The position numbers were made by a program, and so were the translations under genes. This document shows positions 10,413 to 20,109 of a DNA stretch of 64,000 bases, in pieces. Each line of letters starts with the position of its first letter. The first letter of the stretch is position 1. The stretch spans positions 2,232,001-2,296,000 of the forward strand of contig OZ345377.1 of NCBI GenBank assembly GCA_977006965.1. The letters run 5' to 3'. The notes under the pieces are model-generated. The model made no database searches and was not told the origin of the DNA. It saw only the letters and a program-made list of their open reading frames with translations. Source of the stretch: Phymatolithon calcareum (Eukaryota; Rhodophyta; Florideophyceae; Hapalidiales).

Positions 10413-10722
10413 TTGGGTTCATTGAGAAGTCGAATGATGTACAATCCTTTCAAAGTAGGTGCAAGTCTTGAAAATAGATCTTCGAAACATGGTCTTCCGG
10501 TCGCCGTTCCTCCGTCGGCGACAAGGGTACTAGGCTCGGTTTCTTGTCCCCCGGAACTTGTACGACGAAACTCGCTTTGCGCACATTCGGCAAACGGTCC
10601 GCCACATCGCAGCAAGGTCAGAACAGCGGCGAGGGAAACCGCACCCTGCCAAGCTTCACTTTGCGACTGGGCGTTTAAACAACGAACGACATTTCGTATC
10701 TCCGCATCTAAGAGGTTGGGCA
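10085..10722. repeat. Convergent inverted repeat of F-box-like gene fragments
   Basis: The left arm (about 10090-10390, coding sense plus) and right arm (about 10413-10722, coding sense minus) are diverged copies of the same gene fragment meeting tail to tail. The inner ends pair best: CGACTTCTCAATGAA at 10373 on the left and TTCATTGAGAAGTCG on the right, around a 22-base spacer. Both arms contain a reading of TLLRCGGP..ACAQS or ECAQS, then LVADG.T.TGR.CFEDLF.RL. A transcript through it would fold into a roughly 300-bp imperfect hairpin. By eye the arms look about 70-75 percent identical. Confidence 0.75.
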
Positions 10723-10777
10723 ATGACTGTCCAATTTCTTTGACGTCGAAGTCGGGTTCCTTCTTACGCAGCTGCAT
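10413..10777 (-). pseudogene. F-box-like protein fragment, right arm
   Basis: An open minus frame from ATG 10777 gives a coherent N-terminal fragment: SLPNLLDAEIRNVVRCLNAQ, then LTLLRCGGPFAECAQSEF, then LVADGGTATGRPCFEDLFSRL. It then reads on antisense through the left arm to 9914, which explains the 287-codon ORF. Only the 10777-10413 part has coding sense. The first residues fit a short F-box-like helix pair. The fragment stops at the palindrome centre, so it is not a functional gene. Confidence 0.5.
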
Positions 10778-10887
10778 CAGCCCGGTGCTAGTTCGCGTTT
10801 ACTACTGGAGAGAAGCATATGAGCGGGAGGCGCTGGCGAATTAGTACTGACCGCGAGCGCCACAGACTGAAAGGGATGTGGTGATTC

Positions 10888-11040
10888 GTAATTAAGTGGA
10901 TTTATTGAGAAGGTACCATGCGTCCCAACGTGAGGAAAGCCGGCACCTTTCGTAGCACTCTACTACGCTCGAAATTTCAATTGCCTTAATCTGAATTACG
11001 TAGTATCTCGTCAATGGCTCGGGTCACGTTGGTCTCCTCT
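10888..11040 (-). mobile_element. LINE-C 3'-end fragment
   Basis: It matches the 3' end of the LINE at 25806 for about 150 bp (TAATTAAGTGGATTTATT..AAGGTACCATG, then GATGGCTCGGG and TTGGTCTCCTCT). Near-identical 14-bp repeats flank it: GGATGTGGTGATTC at 10874-10887 and GGATGTTGTGACTC at 11041-11054 (12 of 14 match). It is a strongly 5'-truncated insertion. Confidence 0.75.
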
Positions 11041-11950
11041 GGATGTTGTGACTCTTACGCCTCAACGATCAGGACATCAGGCACGGTGAATGGGACGTAT
11101 GTAGGATGATGTTTGGAAAGGTTCAGGTTAAGCAAGTGAAAGCGATATCTGTTACCCTCTTTTGCTTGCGACGATTGTGCTGTGAACGGCAAATGAACGT
11201 TATTTTGTTACAATCTCACCATTGACATAGCTCATGCGATCGCGAGCTAAAAACTGTGCTCACTACTAGCAACTGGGCGGAAATTTGCGTTCGGTTGGGG
11301 AGTTCACTGAATGAGTGTGCACAGGACATTTTTTGGAGTTTTAAGATGAAGAAAACTCGTTAAACATTGCAAAGAACCACAGCAGTGTTGGAATGGGCCA
11401 TATCTGGCCATTATCACTCGTATTGCTCATACTCGCGTCCACTCGCACATACTAGCATCTCACTTCCCGTTTCTTCTCCCACACTAGAAGGAGAAAGTAT
11501 CGAAAATCAGCTTCCGTGCAGTGTTAAGAGTATATCTGATGGCTTTAAATAAGCAAAGAATAATTTGCTTTCAAGAAAAGTCTCTCTCACATCTCACTGC
11601 TCTGAACACACGACCTGCACCCTCACGACAGATACAGCTCTGTCAAGGCTAAGAACTCAACCATCCTCAACTACAGTCATTCACACCAAAATGAAATCTC
11701 AAGCACATTAAAGGGACCGGTACTAACGCTCCTCACGTATAAGTATCTGTCGCGAAAGATCATTCGTCGTAAATTGACTAGGATTTGACTTGTTGAACCA
11801 GTGCGAGTTGTTGCAGAAACTTGGGGAAATCGGTTTGGGCGATGTGCCCGTGCGATACGTCACTGACTAAAAATCACCATAGACAAGCTGAATACGCTAC
11901 CAGGAGTTTTCCATATAGGAGATAGAAACAGGCGTCTAAGGCGCCTAATA
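11041..11950. other. Intergenic, no gene recognised
   Basis: No coding motif, RNA gene or bounded repeat was recognised in these 900 bp. Confidence 0.4.
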
Positions 11951-12535
11951 GTTTTTTTTGCAACTGTTTAGTTGTTAATTTGAAAGCCCTCATTAACACT
12001 CCTAGGGCTGTAAGACAGCAGCTTTTCGTAACTTATTCATTCTAGTATATCACCTGGTCCCTAATGCAGGGGCTCGTCGTTCTCCATATTGTCAATTATG
12101 GTGACTCTGTAGAGTAGTATGGAGTCTAATGCCTTTTCCGTTCTTAACATTTCTCCGGAGTCCAGTTCATACTTTGTTAGGTTCATGCGTATGGTCTCCA
12201 GGTGGCGCTCTGCTGCCGTTGCGAATGTATTCGATATTAGCGCCGTGCTCACTTGAGGGAACCTTCCGCTTGCGTATTTTATGGCCAGCTGTCGATGTCT
12301 CACCTTGGCAAACCTGAGGATGGCCGGGATCTCATCAGTTTGTCGTACGGTATTTTCCTCTTTTTTCTTGCTTCGAGCCTCGTGCCTTCTTTTGCGAACA
12401 GAATTCGTCGGAGTTAGCCTGGAGATTTCCCTTCCTGCATATGTTTGAAGGGGGTGGCGAACTGTTCTTGTTGCAGCATCGCAGCATTACCGCGACTTGC
12501 CCACTGTAGTTCCTTGAAGTTTCGCTCTTCCCTTG
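11951..12535 (-). mobile_element. LINE-B 3'-end fragment
   Basis: Minus-strand frame 12303-12061 encodes the LINE C-terminal domain HRQLAIKYASGRFPQVST..TEKALDSILLY, which matches the C-terminus of the LINE ORF at 30129-30548 and fragments at 15.8 and 36.5 kb. The related frame continues upstream (KKKEENTVRQTDEIPAILRFAK) to about 12535. The 3' end is marked on the plus strand by TTTTTTTTGCAACTGTTTAG, shared with 15741, 15987 and 35408. It is 5'-truncated and dead. Confidence 0.75.
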
Positions 12536-12745
12536 GCACTTCTGGCTCCATGTATGTTCCGTACCAGGCGTATCATTAGACGTTCATGAATCTCTCACAT
12601 ACAGTGACCAACACGCTACAAATCTGTTCGTGGTCGAATAAACCATTTGCAATCACTTCCAACTTTGCATTAGCCGAATAAAACATTCTGTGGAAGTTTT
12701 AGTCTTTCCGTGTTTGCCAAAGTTGAACTATGCCAATATCGCTAA
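12536..12745 (-). repeat. Dispersed repeat C, copy 2
   Basis: Reverse-complement counterpart of 3719-3912, with small indels. It abuts the 5' limit of the LINE-B fragment. Class unknown. Confidence 0.6.
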
Positions 12746-13500
12746 GGTTCGAGCTTTACAACTTGGTAAAAGTCGTGCAGATAAGAAAGTATATATGCTA
12801 TCTTGAACGCCATTGACGTGATAAAAGCATAATAAGCAATACGTCCATTCTGAACAGACTAAACCGAGAATAGAGGGTCAAGTCTGGCATGTTCTGTGCG
12901 GATACAAAGCCTGTTTTTCAGATACAAAGTGGTTTAAACTTGATGATTCCTCTTTCTAACTCGCGTCCGAATCGTCGACTATCATGAGGTGTACCTTGAG
13001 CTAAAGCTTTGGGACGAGGTCTCCGCGCAGTACGTATATGAATCTGCCGTCCCCAAAGAGGCTCACGAAGCATTTCATTATTGATATCTTCTACTTAGAT
13101 TACTGCAGAGCGTCATTCCAGCTACAGTAGCTAATTAGGAAAACGCTCCTCTGCCTTCCGCTCGAAATACACAGTACTGATAAGGTAGGTCTCATCTGCC
13201 TATGAATACTTTGTGCTTTGTCCTCCAGAATAACAAGCCTGGTGCTCACATGCCGTCGAATCTATAAAACAAATCTTGCGATAGTTGGGGACCGCGATTT
13301 CCGTTGCCGGCGTCCATCGAATTTAATACCGCCCTAAGGCCATCTTTTATTATGTAATTGATTTCGTATCACGGATCGAACGATCGAAAGTAATATTCAT
13401 GATGTCATACAGGAAGGCTGGCCATTACCCACCCCTACAGGATGGAGGTGGCACTTTTTTTGGAATATGCGATTTCTGTCCAGATAATGTTCTGGAAACT
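12746..13500. other. Intergenic, no gene recognised
   Basis: No motif or bounded repeat was recognised. The region ends where similarity to repeat A begins. Confidence 0.35.
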
Positions 13501-15143
13501 GACCAGAGATAAGCCCAACTCGCCAGAAGAAGAGCAGACGTTAGGCTGGAGAACACTGAACAGCCTTGGGGGAATTCCAGCGGTCGTGCAGTTGAGACAC
13601 GAGAGCGAGCCTTCGCCTCAGTGAGGATGGGTAGTTCGGCAATAATGTCACCGACTTCGCAGTCATCTTGATGCGGACGGACGGCGGCGTCGTCTTTGAT
13701 ACAGCCACCTTGGCTGGGCTGTCGGCCTTGGAGTGGACGCACGAAAAGGGAAACTTGAGCGCGATTTTCACCGAATTGGCTTATGCGGCGAAGCGGTTGC
13801 GGTCGAGAAGAAGAAGAAAGGTAGATTTTTATTTAAAAGTACTAAAGCCTTTAATGACGCTTGGAGCAACTTTCCTATTGCCAAGTGATTTTGGCTTGAT
13901 TCTGTCTAAAGAAGAGTTTTTCGTAGGTGTAACACGATTCAGTGGAGTCCAAAAACCCACCTGTGGTCACCTTCGGGACCTCTAGGGGGAAAATTACTCC
14001 ACTGCACTGTGGCACACGTTGATTTCAGGTTGTGAGCAGTCCTCACTGGGCCATAGCCTGAAACATGGTTAAGAGCTCGTGGAGTGCTCGCTTAGTCCAG
14101 GCGCTGTCCTCTTTGGTCTGTCCTTTGTGAGGCCATTTATCACGTCTTCAATGGCATCTTCGGCGGTTGCGGTCAAGAAGGGAGGGAAAAACTCCGATTC
14201 CGCATCGTCGAAAGGGACTGTCAGGCGAGCGTTCATTCATTCCTTTTGCGTATTCCCCTTGTGGCGCTAGCAACACTCTGAGGGCCTAAGCTTCTTGCAT
14301 TCTAATCTATTTGTTGCGACTTTAACTTCTGCTTGCACGTCGAGGTCCGGGACGTTGCCAATGATTGACTCTGGGGTTGGTGGGACGCACCTTGTTGCAA
14401 CGCTCAGCTTTGTAGAGAAACTTGTCGCAAAACGGCAATGAACGGTTTAGAACAAAAGAAGAATTTATTATCCTTTCGCGCGCTCAGCATTGTAGAATCG
14501 CACGAAAGGTCCACGTGTTGTTCAAGAATGTCGTCAGTGATCCGTTATGACCGCTGGTTTCCCAAACGGGGACCGGGCATGGCGGGACGTCTATACCAGC
14601 CACTTCTCTCTGTGCGCTTCCGGAAGGAGCACTGAGCCGATCAAGACTTGGTGATTTTTATTCCGACTGCCTTCCGACACAATGCTGTGCTCGGGTGCTG
14701 TCGCCTTTATACCATTCCGAATCTGGTCATCGGCGCTAGAGTATGAAGCGGCGCTCATCCAGAGCCAGTTAGACTGTCTCCGAATTTACTGTCTTGTTGT
14801 GAGAAACAGGCGGCAGTATCCGAGATGAAGCCACTTGAGACTCGGTGTTTCTTGTCTTCTCGACAGCTATTATTTTAGACTCGAATTTGAGACAAAACTT
14901 ATAGTGCCTTTGCTGCCTCCTTCGTTTCCCTTTAGGGAAGCCTCCTTTCGCAGCAACCGAAGGGATTCTACTCCGCCCGCGAGTGGCATCACAGAACAGG
15001 AAAATCTTCCGGCGAACATACGCGTACTTGATCCAAGCAATCGAGGCGAAATCCAAAGAACTCCCCACCTTCCTTTTCTCAGAGGAAGGAACTAACTACC
15101 ATATATACTATAACCTACGCAAAAGACAAACGAGAGACACCTG
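13501..15143 (+). repeat. Repeat A, copy 1, interrupted
   Basis: Segments 13505-13810, 14163-14240 and about 14990-15143 match consecutive parts of 20120-20640. Shared words include CTCGCCAGAAGAAGA, GTCATCTTGATGCGGACGGA, CCAAAGAACTCCCCACCTTCC and CCTACGCAAAAGACA. The gap 13811-14162 is a LINE-type insert with its own TSD, and about 14241-14990 is further foreign sequence. Minus-strand ORFs in both copies share RPLQGRQPSQG or PFQGRRPSQG and a MGSSLDF start, so the repeat may carry a decayed coding segment. Element class unknown. Confidence 0.6.
13811..14162 (-). mobile_element. LINE-D-type insertion in repeat A
   Basis: It is flanked by GCGGTTGCGGTCGAGAAG (13793-13810) and GCGGTTGCGGTCAAGAAG (14163-14180), 17 of 18 identical. 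In the uninterrupted copy near 20400-20450 the two flanks are continuous. The minus strand ends in TTTAAATAAAAATCTACC then an A-rich tail, so the element is minus oriented and 5'-truncated. The motif GTAGATTTTTATTTAAAAGT recurs near 15659, where a second, tiny copy may lie. A reading near its 5' limit gives AIEDVINGLTKDRPKRTAPG. Its family identity is inferred. Confidence 0.6.
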
Positions 15144-15411
15144 CGTGGTGAGCTTCAGTCAAGAAATGGAGTGCGATAGCTTTCTCCAGAGAGCTTTACT
15201 CTGAAATGGTGGCTGCTTTAATGGCTGCCGCACGAGATCTAATTTAATCAAACTAGGGATCAAGGCTTATCCTAAATGGGACAGGCTAAGCCAGGCGCGG
15301 AAGGTATACATCCACTTGGGTGTCGTTCTACTCTGGAACGCGTGGAACTGTGGAAAGAGTGGACTTGGCCAAGCTATAAGGATGTGCCACATGCATGTGT
15401 GGTACATTACA
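15144..15411 (-). mobile_element. Solo LTR of the chromodomain Gypsy family
   Basis: It matches the LTR at 60438-60697 end to end (GTGGTGAGCTTCAG at the left, GTGGTACATTACA at the right; shared CTAAATGGGACAGGCTAAGCC). No internal region is present. The flanks are ACCTG (15139-15143) and ACGTG (15412-15416). The paralogous empty site at about 20628-20642 reads GAGACACGTGCC, which shows that ACGTG is the 5-bp target and that the left copy has one mutation. It arose by LTR-LTR recombination after inserting into repeat A. Confidence 0.85.
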
Positions 15412-15738
15412 ACGTGCCATCGGCCAGGAATTAGGAAGGTGTCCAATGGTCTCCGATCCTAGACGACTTGTAAATGCCAAGGATCGGAGACAGGCGACAA
15501 TAGAAGTCTCTTGAGGCTCTATTCAAAGTCCCGCTCTGCCTCGTCTTTATGGTAGGGCTTACTCATGGCGTTAGTGAATTGAGCACCAAATGCTCTATGT
15601 GTCGGCGATTCCTTATTGACAACGATGAAGTGCAAGAGAAGAAGAAGAAAGAGAAGTGTAGATTTTTATTTAAAAGTTACCAGCGCATCTGCTGAAATGC
15701 AAGAGAGAAACGTTGGCGTTCTCTGCAATAAGGAATAA
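15412..15738. other. Intergenic, repeat-derived
   Basis: Downstream flank of the solo LTR. It holds a possible tiny LINE-D 3' end near 15642-15695 (GTAGATTTTTATTTAAAAGT) between GCAAGAGA words. No gene. Confidence 0.35.
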
Positions 15739-15975
15739 TGTTTTTTTTGCAACTGTTTAGTTAACCAAACAGTTGTTTATTTGAAAGCCCTCATTAACCT
15801 AATACAGGGACTCGTCGTTTTCCATATTGTCAATAATGGTGACGCTGTAGAGTAGTATGGGGCCTAATGCCTTTTCCGTTCTTAACATTTCTCCGGAGTC
15901 CGGTTCGTACTTTGTTAGGTTCTTGCGTACGGTCTCCAGGTGGAGCTCTGCTGCCGTTTCGAATGTATTCGATAC
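15739..15975 (-). mobile_element. LINE-B 3' fragment with 9-bp TSD
   Basis: It begins with the family's T-run tail and matches the LINE-B end at 12061-12240 (GGACTCGTCGTTTTCC, GGTGACGCTGTAGAGTAGTATGG, CATTTCTCCGGAGTCC). AAGGAATAA occurs at 15730-15738 and 15976-15984. An internal part of the 3'UTR present at 12000-12050 is missing, and a small palindrome (AACTGTTTAGTTAACCAAACAGTT) sits near the tail. Confidence 0.7.
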
Positions 15976-15984
15976 AAGGAATAA

Positions 15985-16062
15985 GGGTTTTTTTGCAACT
16001 GTTTAGTTGTTTATTTGAAAGCCCTCATTAACACTCCTAAGACTGTACGGGAGCAGCTTATA
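15985..16062 (-). mobile_element. LINE-B 3' end, second short copy
   Basis: TTTTTTTGCAACTGTTTAGTTG, then GAAAGCCCTCATTAACACTCCTA and GACTGTACGGGAGCAGCTT match the LINE-B 3'UTR at 11951-12030. It lies directly next to the target repeat of the copy at 15739-15975. Confidence 0.6.
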
Positions 16063-16740
16063 AGGTGTTCTGAAGCTAGAAAGAGGAAGACTAGAAAACA
16101 ATAAAAGGCATAAACCACTACGCAGGAGCAATGAAGTACTGCGATTGGGCTGCATGAGCCAGAATGCCGTACTTTTAATCCTACCGTTCATGAATACAAC
16201 GAAGTCTTTCGCGCAGCATCTAGGGTCTCTGTAGCTATCAAACATTGTGCCGAAATTTAAACACGTTGTTTTCCATCATAAATTTGCAGAGCCAAGTGCA
16301 GACTTTAAGACTTCCCGGTGTGGCATGGCCAAGGGCCTGACACAATCCAGGGGCTCTTTCTCGTAATGAAAGAAGATCTGGTGGAAAATTGAGCAATTTA
16401 TCAATTCGCAAAGAACTTTTTTTGGACCTTCATCAGCTTCTCGCAGCTCATCTCGTTGAAATTCTCGCTTAAATGCTAATAAATCGACTTCGCTATACGC
16501 AACGTAAAATCAAGTGGTCAATAGTGTGGGGGAGCAATTCGCGGGGGAGAATGAGAATCTCCTACCACGTAGAGTGATTGTTAGTCGAGCCAGGTGGCGA
16601 GATACTAAAACTTGCATCAAGCGGTGGATAGCTCTAATTTTCCCTCCGGGTATGGGCTGGTATCAAGTGTGCTGAAGTGCCTCCTAGTTGACTGATTCAA
16701 AAATCTAGGTGGTTGTACACAGAAAAGAAGACATCAGGCG
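16063..16740. other. Intergenic, no gene recognised
   Basis: No motif or bounded element was recognised. Confidence 0.4.
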
Positions 16741-17080
16741 TAGGCGAACGGACGAATCCCAGAAGAATCTTCAGGACTTGTCTCCAGCTAATGAATAGTG
16801 TGCTCATAGCAGAGAGCGTACGCTATTTGCGGGGTTGTGCGGTGCTATCCAGGGGCGACGAAAACAATTGTTTTTTGGAGAGCGAAAGACAATCTACAGT
16901 CCGTTGGCTTGGCGTATACATATCTGCTTCCCTAAAAGTCTGTCACACGTGGGCATCGACCACCGCAAAGAGGACACGTTGAAATGCTAGAAAATAAAAG
17001 AAATTCTCAGACAAACCCTTGGAAAAAGTTTGTGTCATAGAGAGCCCATTATTTGAGTCAGCAAATACAATCACCACCAA
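16741..17080 (+). pseudogene. Possible non-LTR reverse transcriptase relic
   Basis: One plus frame, broken by stops near 16983, reads GCAVLSRGDENN, then STVRWLGVYISASLKVCHTWASTTAKRTR and later KKFSDKP. The WLGVYI..SLK..H......AK pattern is typical of the region just after the RT palm in many LINEs. It lies upstream of the F-box gene and makes that gene's open frame look longer than the real protein. Confidence 0.35.
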
Positions 17081-17264
17081 CGAGATTCACGGCAGTTATT
17101 TTGAGATATTAATCGCGATCTCCCAATATTTTCAGTCCCCCCCTTTTCGACTACTCCTGCAACTTCCACTCCCCAGGCTCAGCATACCCCAGTTCACGAG
17201 CTCCATCCATAAGAAGTGCCCAGCACCAGCTCACCGTCCGCGCCGCATCAACGCTTCCGACACC

Positions 17265-18722
17265 ATGCCGTCTTCGGACAGGTCAAGCGAGGGTTCCCTC
17301 TTCTACGTGCTCCCGGACGACGTCGTGCGCGTCCTCCTCGCATATGTGAGTGATCGTCCACGCTCTTCCTCTTGGCAATCGCTTTTGGCTCCTCGGGATG
17401 CGCTCGCCTTGCTGCGCGCCGGTGGTCCTCTCGAGCAAGCCGCTCGCGATGCCTTCTCCGAGCTTTCCATGTGCTCGGCACCGCGATCTCCGCTTGCCCT
17501 GCACGCCCCAGACTTGGATGATTTTAACACCCTTGCAGAGGAAATAGGATCCAATCTTCTCAAACTCTCCGTCACCGTCAGCCCGCATAGCCCTTCAAGG
17601 GCTGTGTCCTTCCCGACCAGGTGTAATCGTTTACGATCGCTGCGCCTTGTTGACCGCTATGGTGACTACGATCTCTCCGGTCTCCTCAAGGTGTGTCGCG
17701 GCTCTTTAGAAGAGCTCGATCTGCAGGGATACATTCTGACAGGAACGCATGTCAACGCAATCGCAGAAAACTGCACAGGGCTCAAGGCACTGAATCTGCA
17801 GTTCAAGATGTGTGGTGAGGCGCTTCGCCATGTGTGGATCGCTATCGGCCCATCGCTAACGGAGCTCGCCGTACACGGCCCCTTCTTGAGTCGCTGTATG
17901 TATCCTGACGATACCACGGACCCAGTGGACGAGATCACCAGATATTGCGGAAAGATCCACACATTGCAACTTGAGGACTTTGCCGGGGAGGCGATTCGCT
18001 TTTGTCAGCGGGTGTCACCCTGCCTTCGAGTGCTCAAGTTCTTGGAAGCTGGAAGTTGCCCGGCACCCAATGATCTATATCAGATTCTGGATTGTTGCCC
18101 TCAGGCGACTGTGGAGGCATTCGTGGAGAAGAACGTCGTGGACACGCTCGTTACTCTGGGCTCTAAGGTCCGTGTTTTGCATTTGCGAGGGGTGCTGACG
18201 GAGGGATTAGAGGAAGGTGGATTGGCCGTTAACAACGTTGAGGAACTGAACGTGCACGCTGGACAAGGGTACGAGTGCGATCTGGATCAATTTTTGGCTG
18301 CGATTCTTTCGTCATCGAAGCCGTTGCTCCATACGGTTAATTTTCCTCAAGGAGTGTGCCACTGGAATGCCATTGAGACGTTGGCGAAGTATGTGCAGAG
18401 TTTGAAGAAGTTTTCATGCACAGTACAGAAAATTTCAAAGGATGCATTCCAAAACTTTGCCGCTGCAAATCCCCACTTGCAGAGCGTCTCCGTGCAGTGC
18501 TTGAACAGCATCGCCAGCTCTAAGGAGATGGATCTAGAGAAAAGCGCAGATGAGAGTGCGGCCAGCTTTGTAGCCTCTTTTGCGACATGTCCTGCTTTAA
18601 AGGAGCTCGTGTTGAATGACGGATGTCTGGCCACAAAATCTAGAACAATTCAGGCTGCATGCACGCCGCTTCGTGGCAGGGGCACTGATGTTTTCGTTGG
18701 AAAATTCCAGTACTTTATGTAA
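17265..18722 (+). CDS. F-box-like leucine-rich-repeat protein
   Basis: The 485-residue protein starts at an ATG in good context (CACCATGCC). The frame is open back to 17019, but the upstream part looks like 5'UTR and RT-relic sequence, so the downstream start is chosen. Near the N-terminus LFYVLPDDVVRVLLAYV is an F-box-like helix, and DALALLRAGGPLEQAARDAF matches fragments in the inverted repeat at 10.1-10.7 kb. Irregular LRRs follow (LRSLRLVDRYGDYDLSGLLKVC, LEELDLQGYILTG, LKALNLQF, LTELAVHG, ELNVHAGQG, LKELVLNDG). Such proteins usually serve as substrate adaptors of SCF ubiquitin ligases; that role is inferred from the family. It is intronless and ends TAA at 18720-18722. Its substrate is unknown. 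Confidence 0.75.
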   Translation: MPSSDRSSEGSLFYVLPDDVVRVLLAYVSDRPRSSSWQSLLAPRDALALLRAGGPLEQAARDAFSELSMCSAPRSPLALHAPDLDDFNTLAEEIGSNLLKLSVTVSPHSPSRAVSFPTRCNRLRSLRLVDRYGDYDLSGLLKVCRGSLEELDLQGYILTGTHVNAIAENCTGLKALNLQFKMCGEALRHVWIAIGPSLTELAVHGPFLSRCMYPDDTTDPVDEITRYCGKIHTLQLEDFAGEAIRFCQRVSPCLRVLKFLEAGSCPAPNDLYQILDCCPQATVEAFVEKNVVDTLVTLGSKVRVLHLRGVLTEGLEEGGLAVNNVEELNVHAGQGYECDLDQFLAAILSSSKPLLHTVNFPQGVCHWNAIETLAKYVQSLKKFSCTVQKISKDAFQNFAAANPHLQSVSVQCLNSIASSKEMDLEKSADESAASFVASFATCPALKELVLNDGCLATKSRTIQAACTPLRGRGTDVFVGKFQYFM

Positions 18723-18855
18723 AGTAAAGCTGACTCATGTAATATATTATATTATTCGTTCAACTCTAGCTTGCGCCATAAGAATAGAGCGCATTGTATC
18801 TCCACTCGGCGTCGTCCATTGTCAAATTTTCTATCCAGAAATCTGACAACGTTGG

Positions 18856-18921
18856 GGAAAGTGCTCATATTCCGTCAAACCGGTCAAACTTGACCTGTTT
18901 GCGGGAATATGAGCACTTTCC
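18856..18921. repeat. Hairpin with perfect 18-bp arms downstream of F-box gene
   Basis: GGAAAGTGCTCATATTCC (18856-18873) and its exact reverse complement (18904-18921) flank a 30-base loop that itself holds GGTCAA/TTGACC. It starts 134 bp after the F-box gene stop. It could be a 3'-end RNA structure or a minimal foldback element. Confidence 0.75.
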
Positions 18922-20109
18922 TTTCATTTTCTCTATAGCACAGAAGTTTTCTTGGCTCACATTAGACATGCCTTAAATGTACTGTCGTGGTAAACCGAAC
19001 CACTGGCGTTCCGGGGCACAGCTGCTATCAGCGAGCTACATAGTACGTAAAGCTGACTGAGACTATCTTCAAGGCGCCTGTGGAGCGCTGCCACTTTCAA
19101 GATATGGTTCGATTCTAGACCGTGCAGCTTCCATGGTCGAAGACGCGTTGCATGTCCCATCATATGTAATGGTCATGGGCTTTTTCATACCGAAGGAAAC
19201 CACATCGTCTTGAAATCCCGATCGTTCAGATAGTGATATTGTCAACTGCATCCCTCTCTCTCTACGTATCATTTTGTCTTTAATCCGCTATCGCCAAACA
19301 GGCGAATGCAGGCGAATCCTGCTGTCAGTAAAGAAACGAACATGATGTCCGCTCAATATTGTACCGCTGTTTGGGGTCGAAAGCTCCGACCAAGGGGAAT
19401 AATTCGGCGTCGAATGAAGCAACAGCTCCTGTAGCACTGGAAGGTGTCCACGCCGTAGTGCGCAATCAAGTGACAGTAAGATGCTTAATACACTATTTGC
19501 AGCTCTCTCTCTCCAAAATACATGCAGCATTCGATACGACAACGGTACAATACCCGTACTGTACATGCGTCTTTTCTCGAGCTGCCCAATCAGAACAGGA
19601 AGTAGTTCAAACCGTCGTCGCAGTTGTAGCGCCAGGCTCAAACGAACCCGACGCCACATGGGAGAGAAAAACCAAAGAGAGGAGAGAGAAGAAAAGAGTG
19701 GGAGAGACTAGACAGAAAGAGGAGGAAAGAAAGACAAGCCAACAAAACCCACAATAGATAACAGACATCAGACGGAGTAAGCGAGCAGATCACCCCCGGA
19801 GCACAGTCTATTGTCTTGCGGGAACACAAGCCGTCGTGGTGATCGACCTCTAGCGTGAGGCTACCAGGAAAGCTCCTTGAGGTGCAAATGAGAGTAGGCT
19901 TCGGCTTGTACCGAAAAGAAGCCGCGGCGCCCACGAAGAACACTCCGCAACCTTACAGGAACACAGGTACACACGGAGATCAAGCGCATATACGAGGCTA
20001 CGCCGTGTGGGGTTCGGCCAGTCTTGACGATAGCAGCGCACAAGTCCTAGTGATTCGCGATGAAGAACAGCGAAACGAAAAGAACGGAAAAAGAACGTTG
20101 GAGTAGGCG
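18922..20109. other. Intergenic, no gene recognised
   Basis: The minus ORF at 19288-19659 (123 codons, Arg/Leu-rich) has no recognisable domain. An AG-rich run lies at 19660-19740. From about 19760 the sequence has internal similarity to repeat A (CTTGCGGGAAC..AGC.GTCGTG occurs near 19815 and 20190). Confidence 0.35.
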
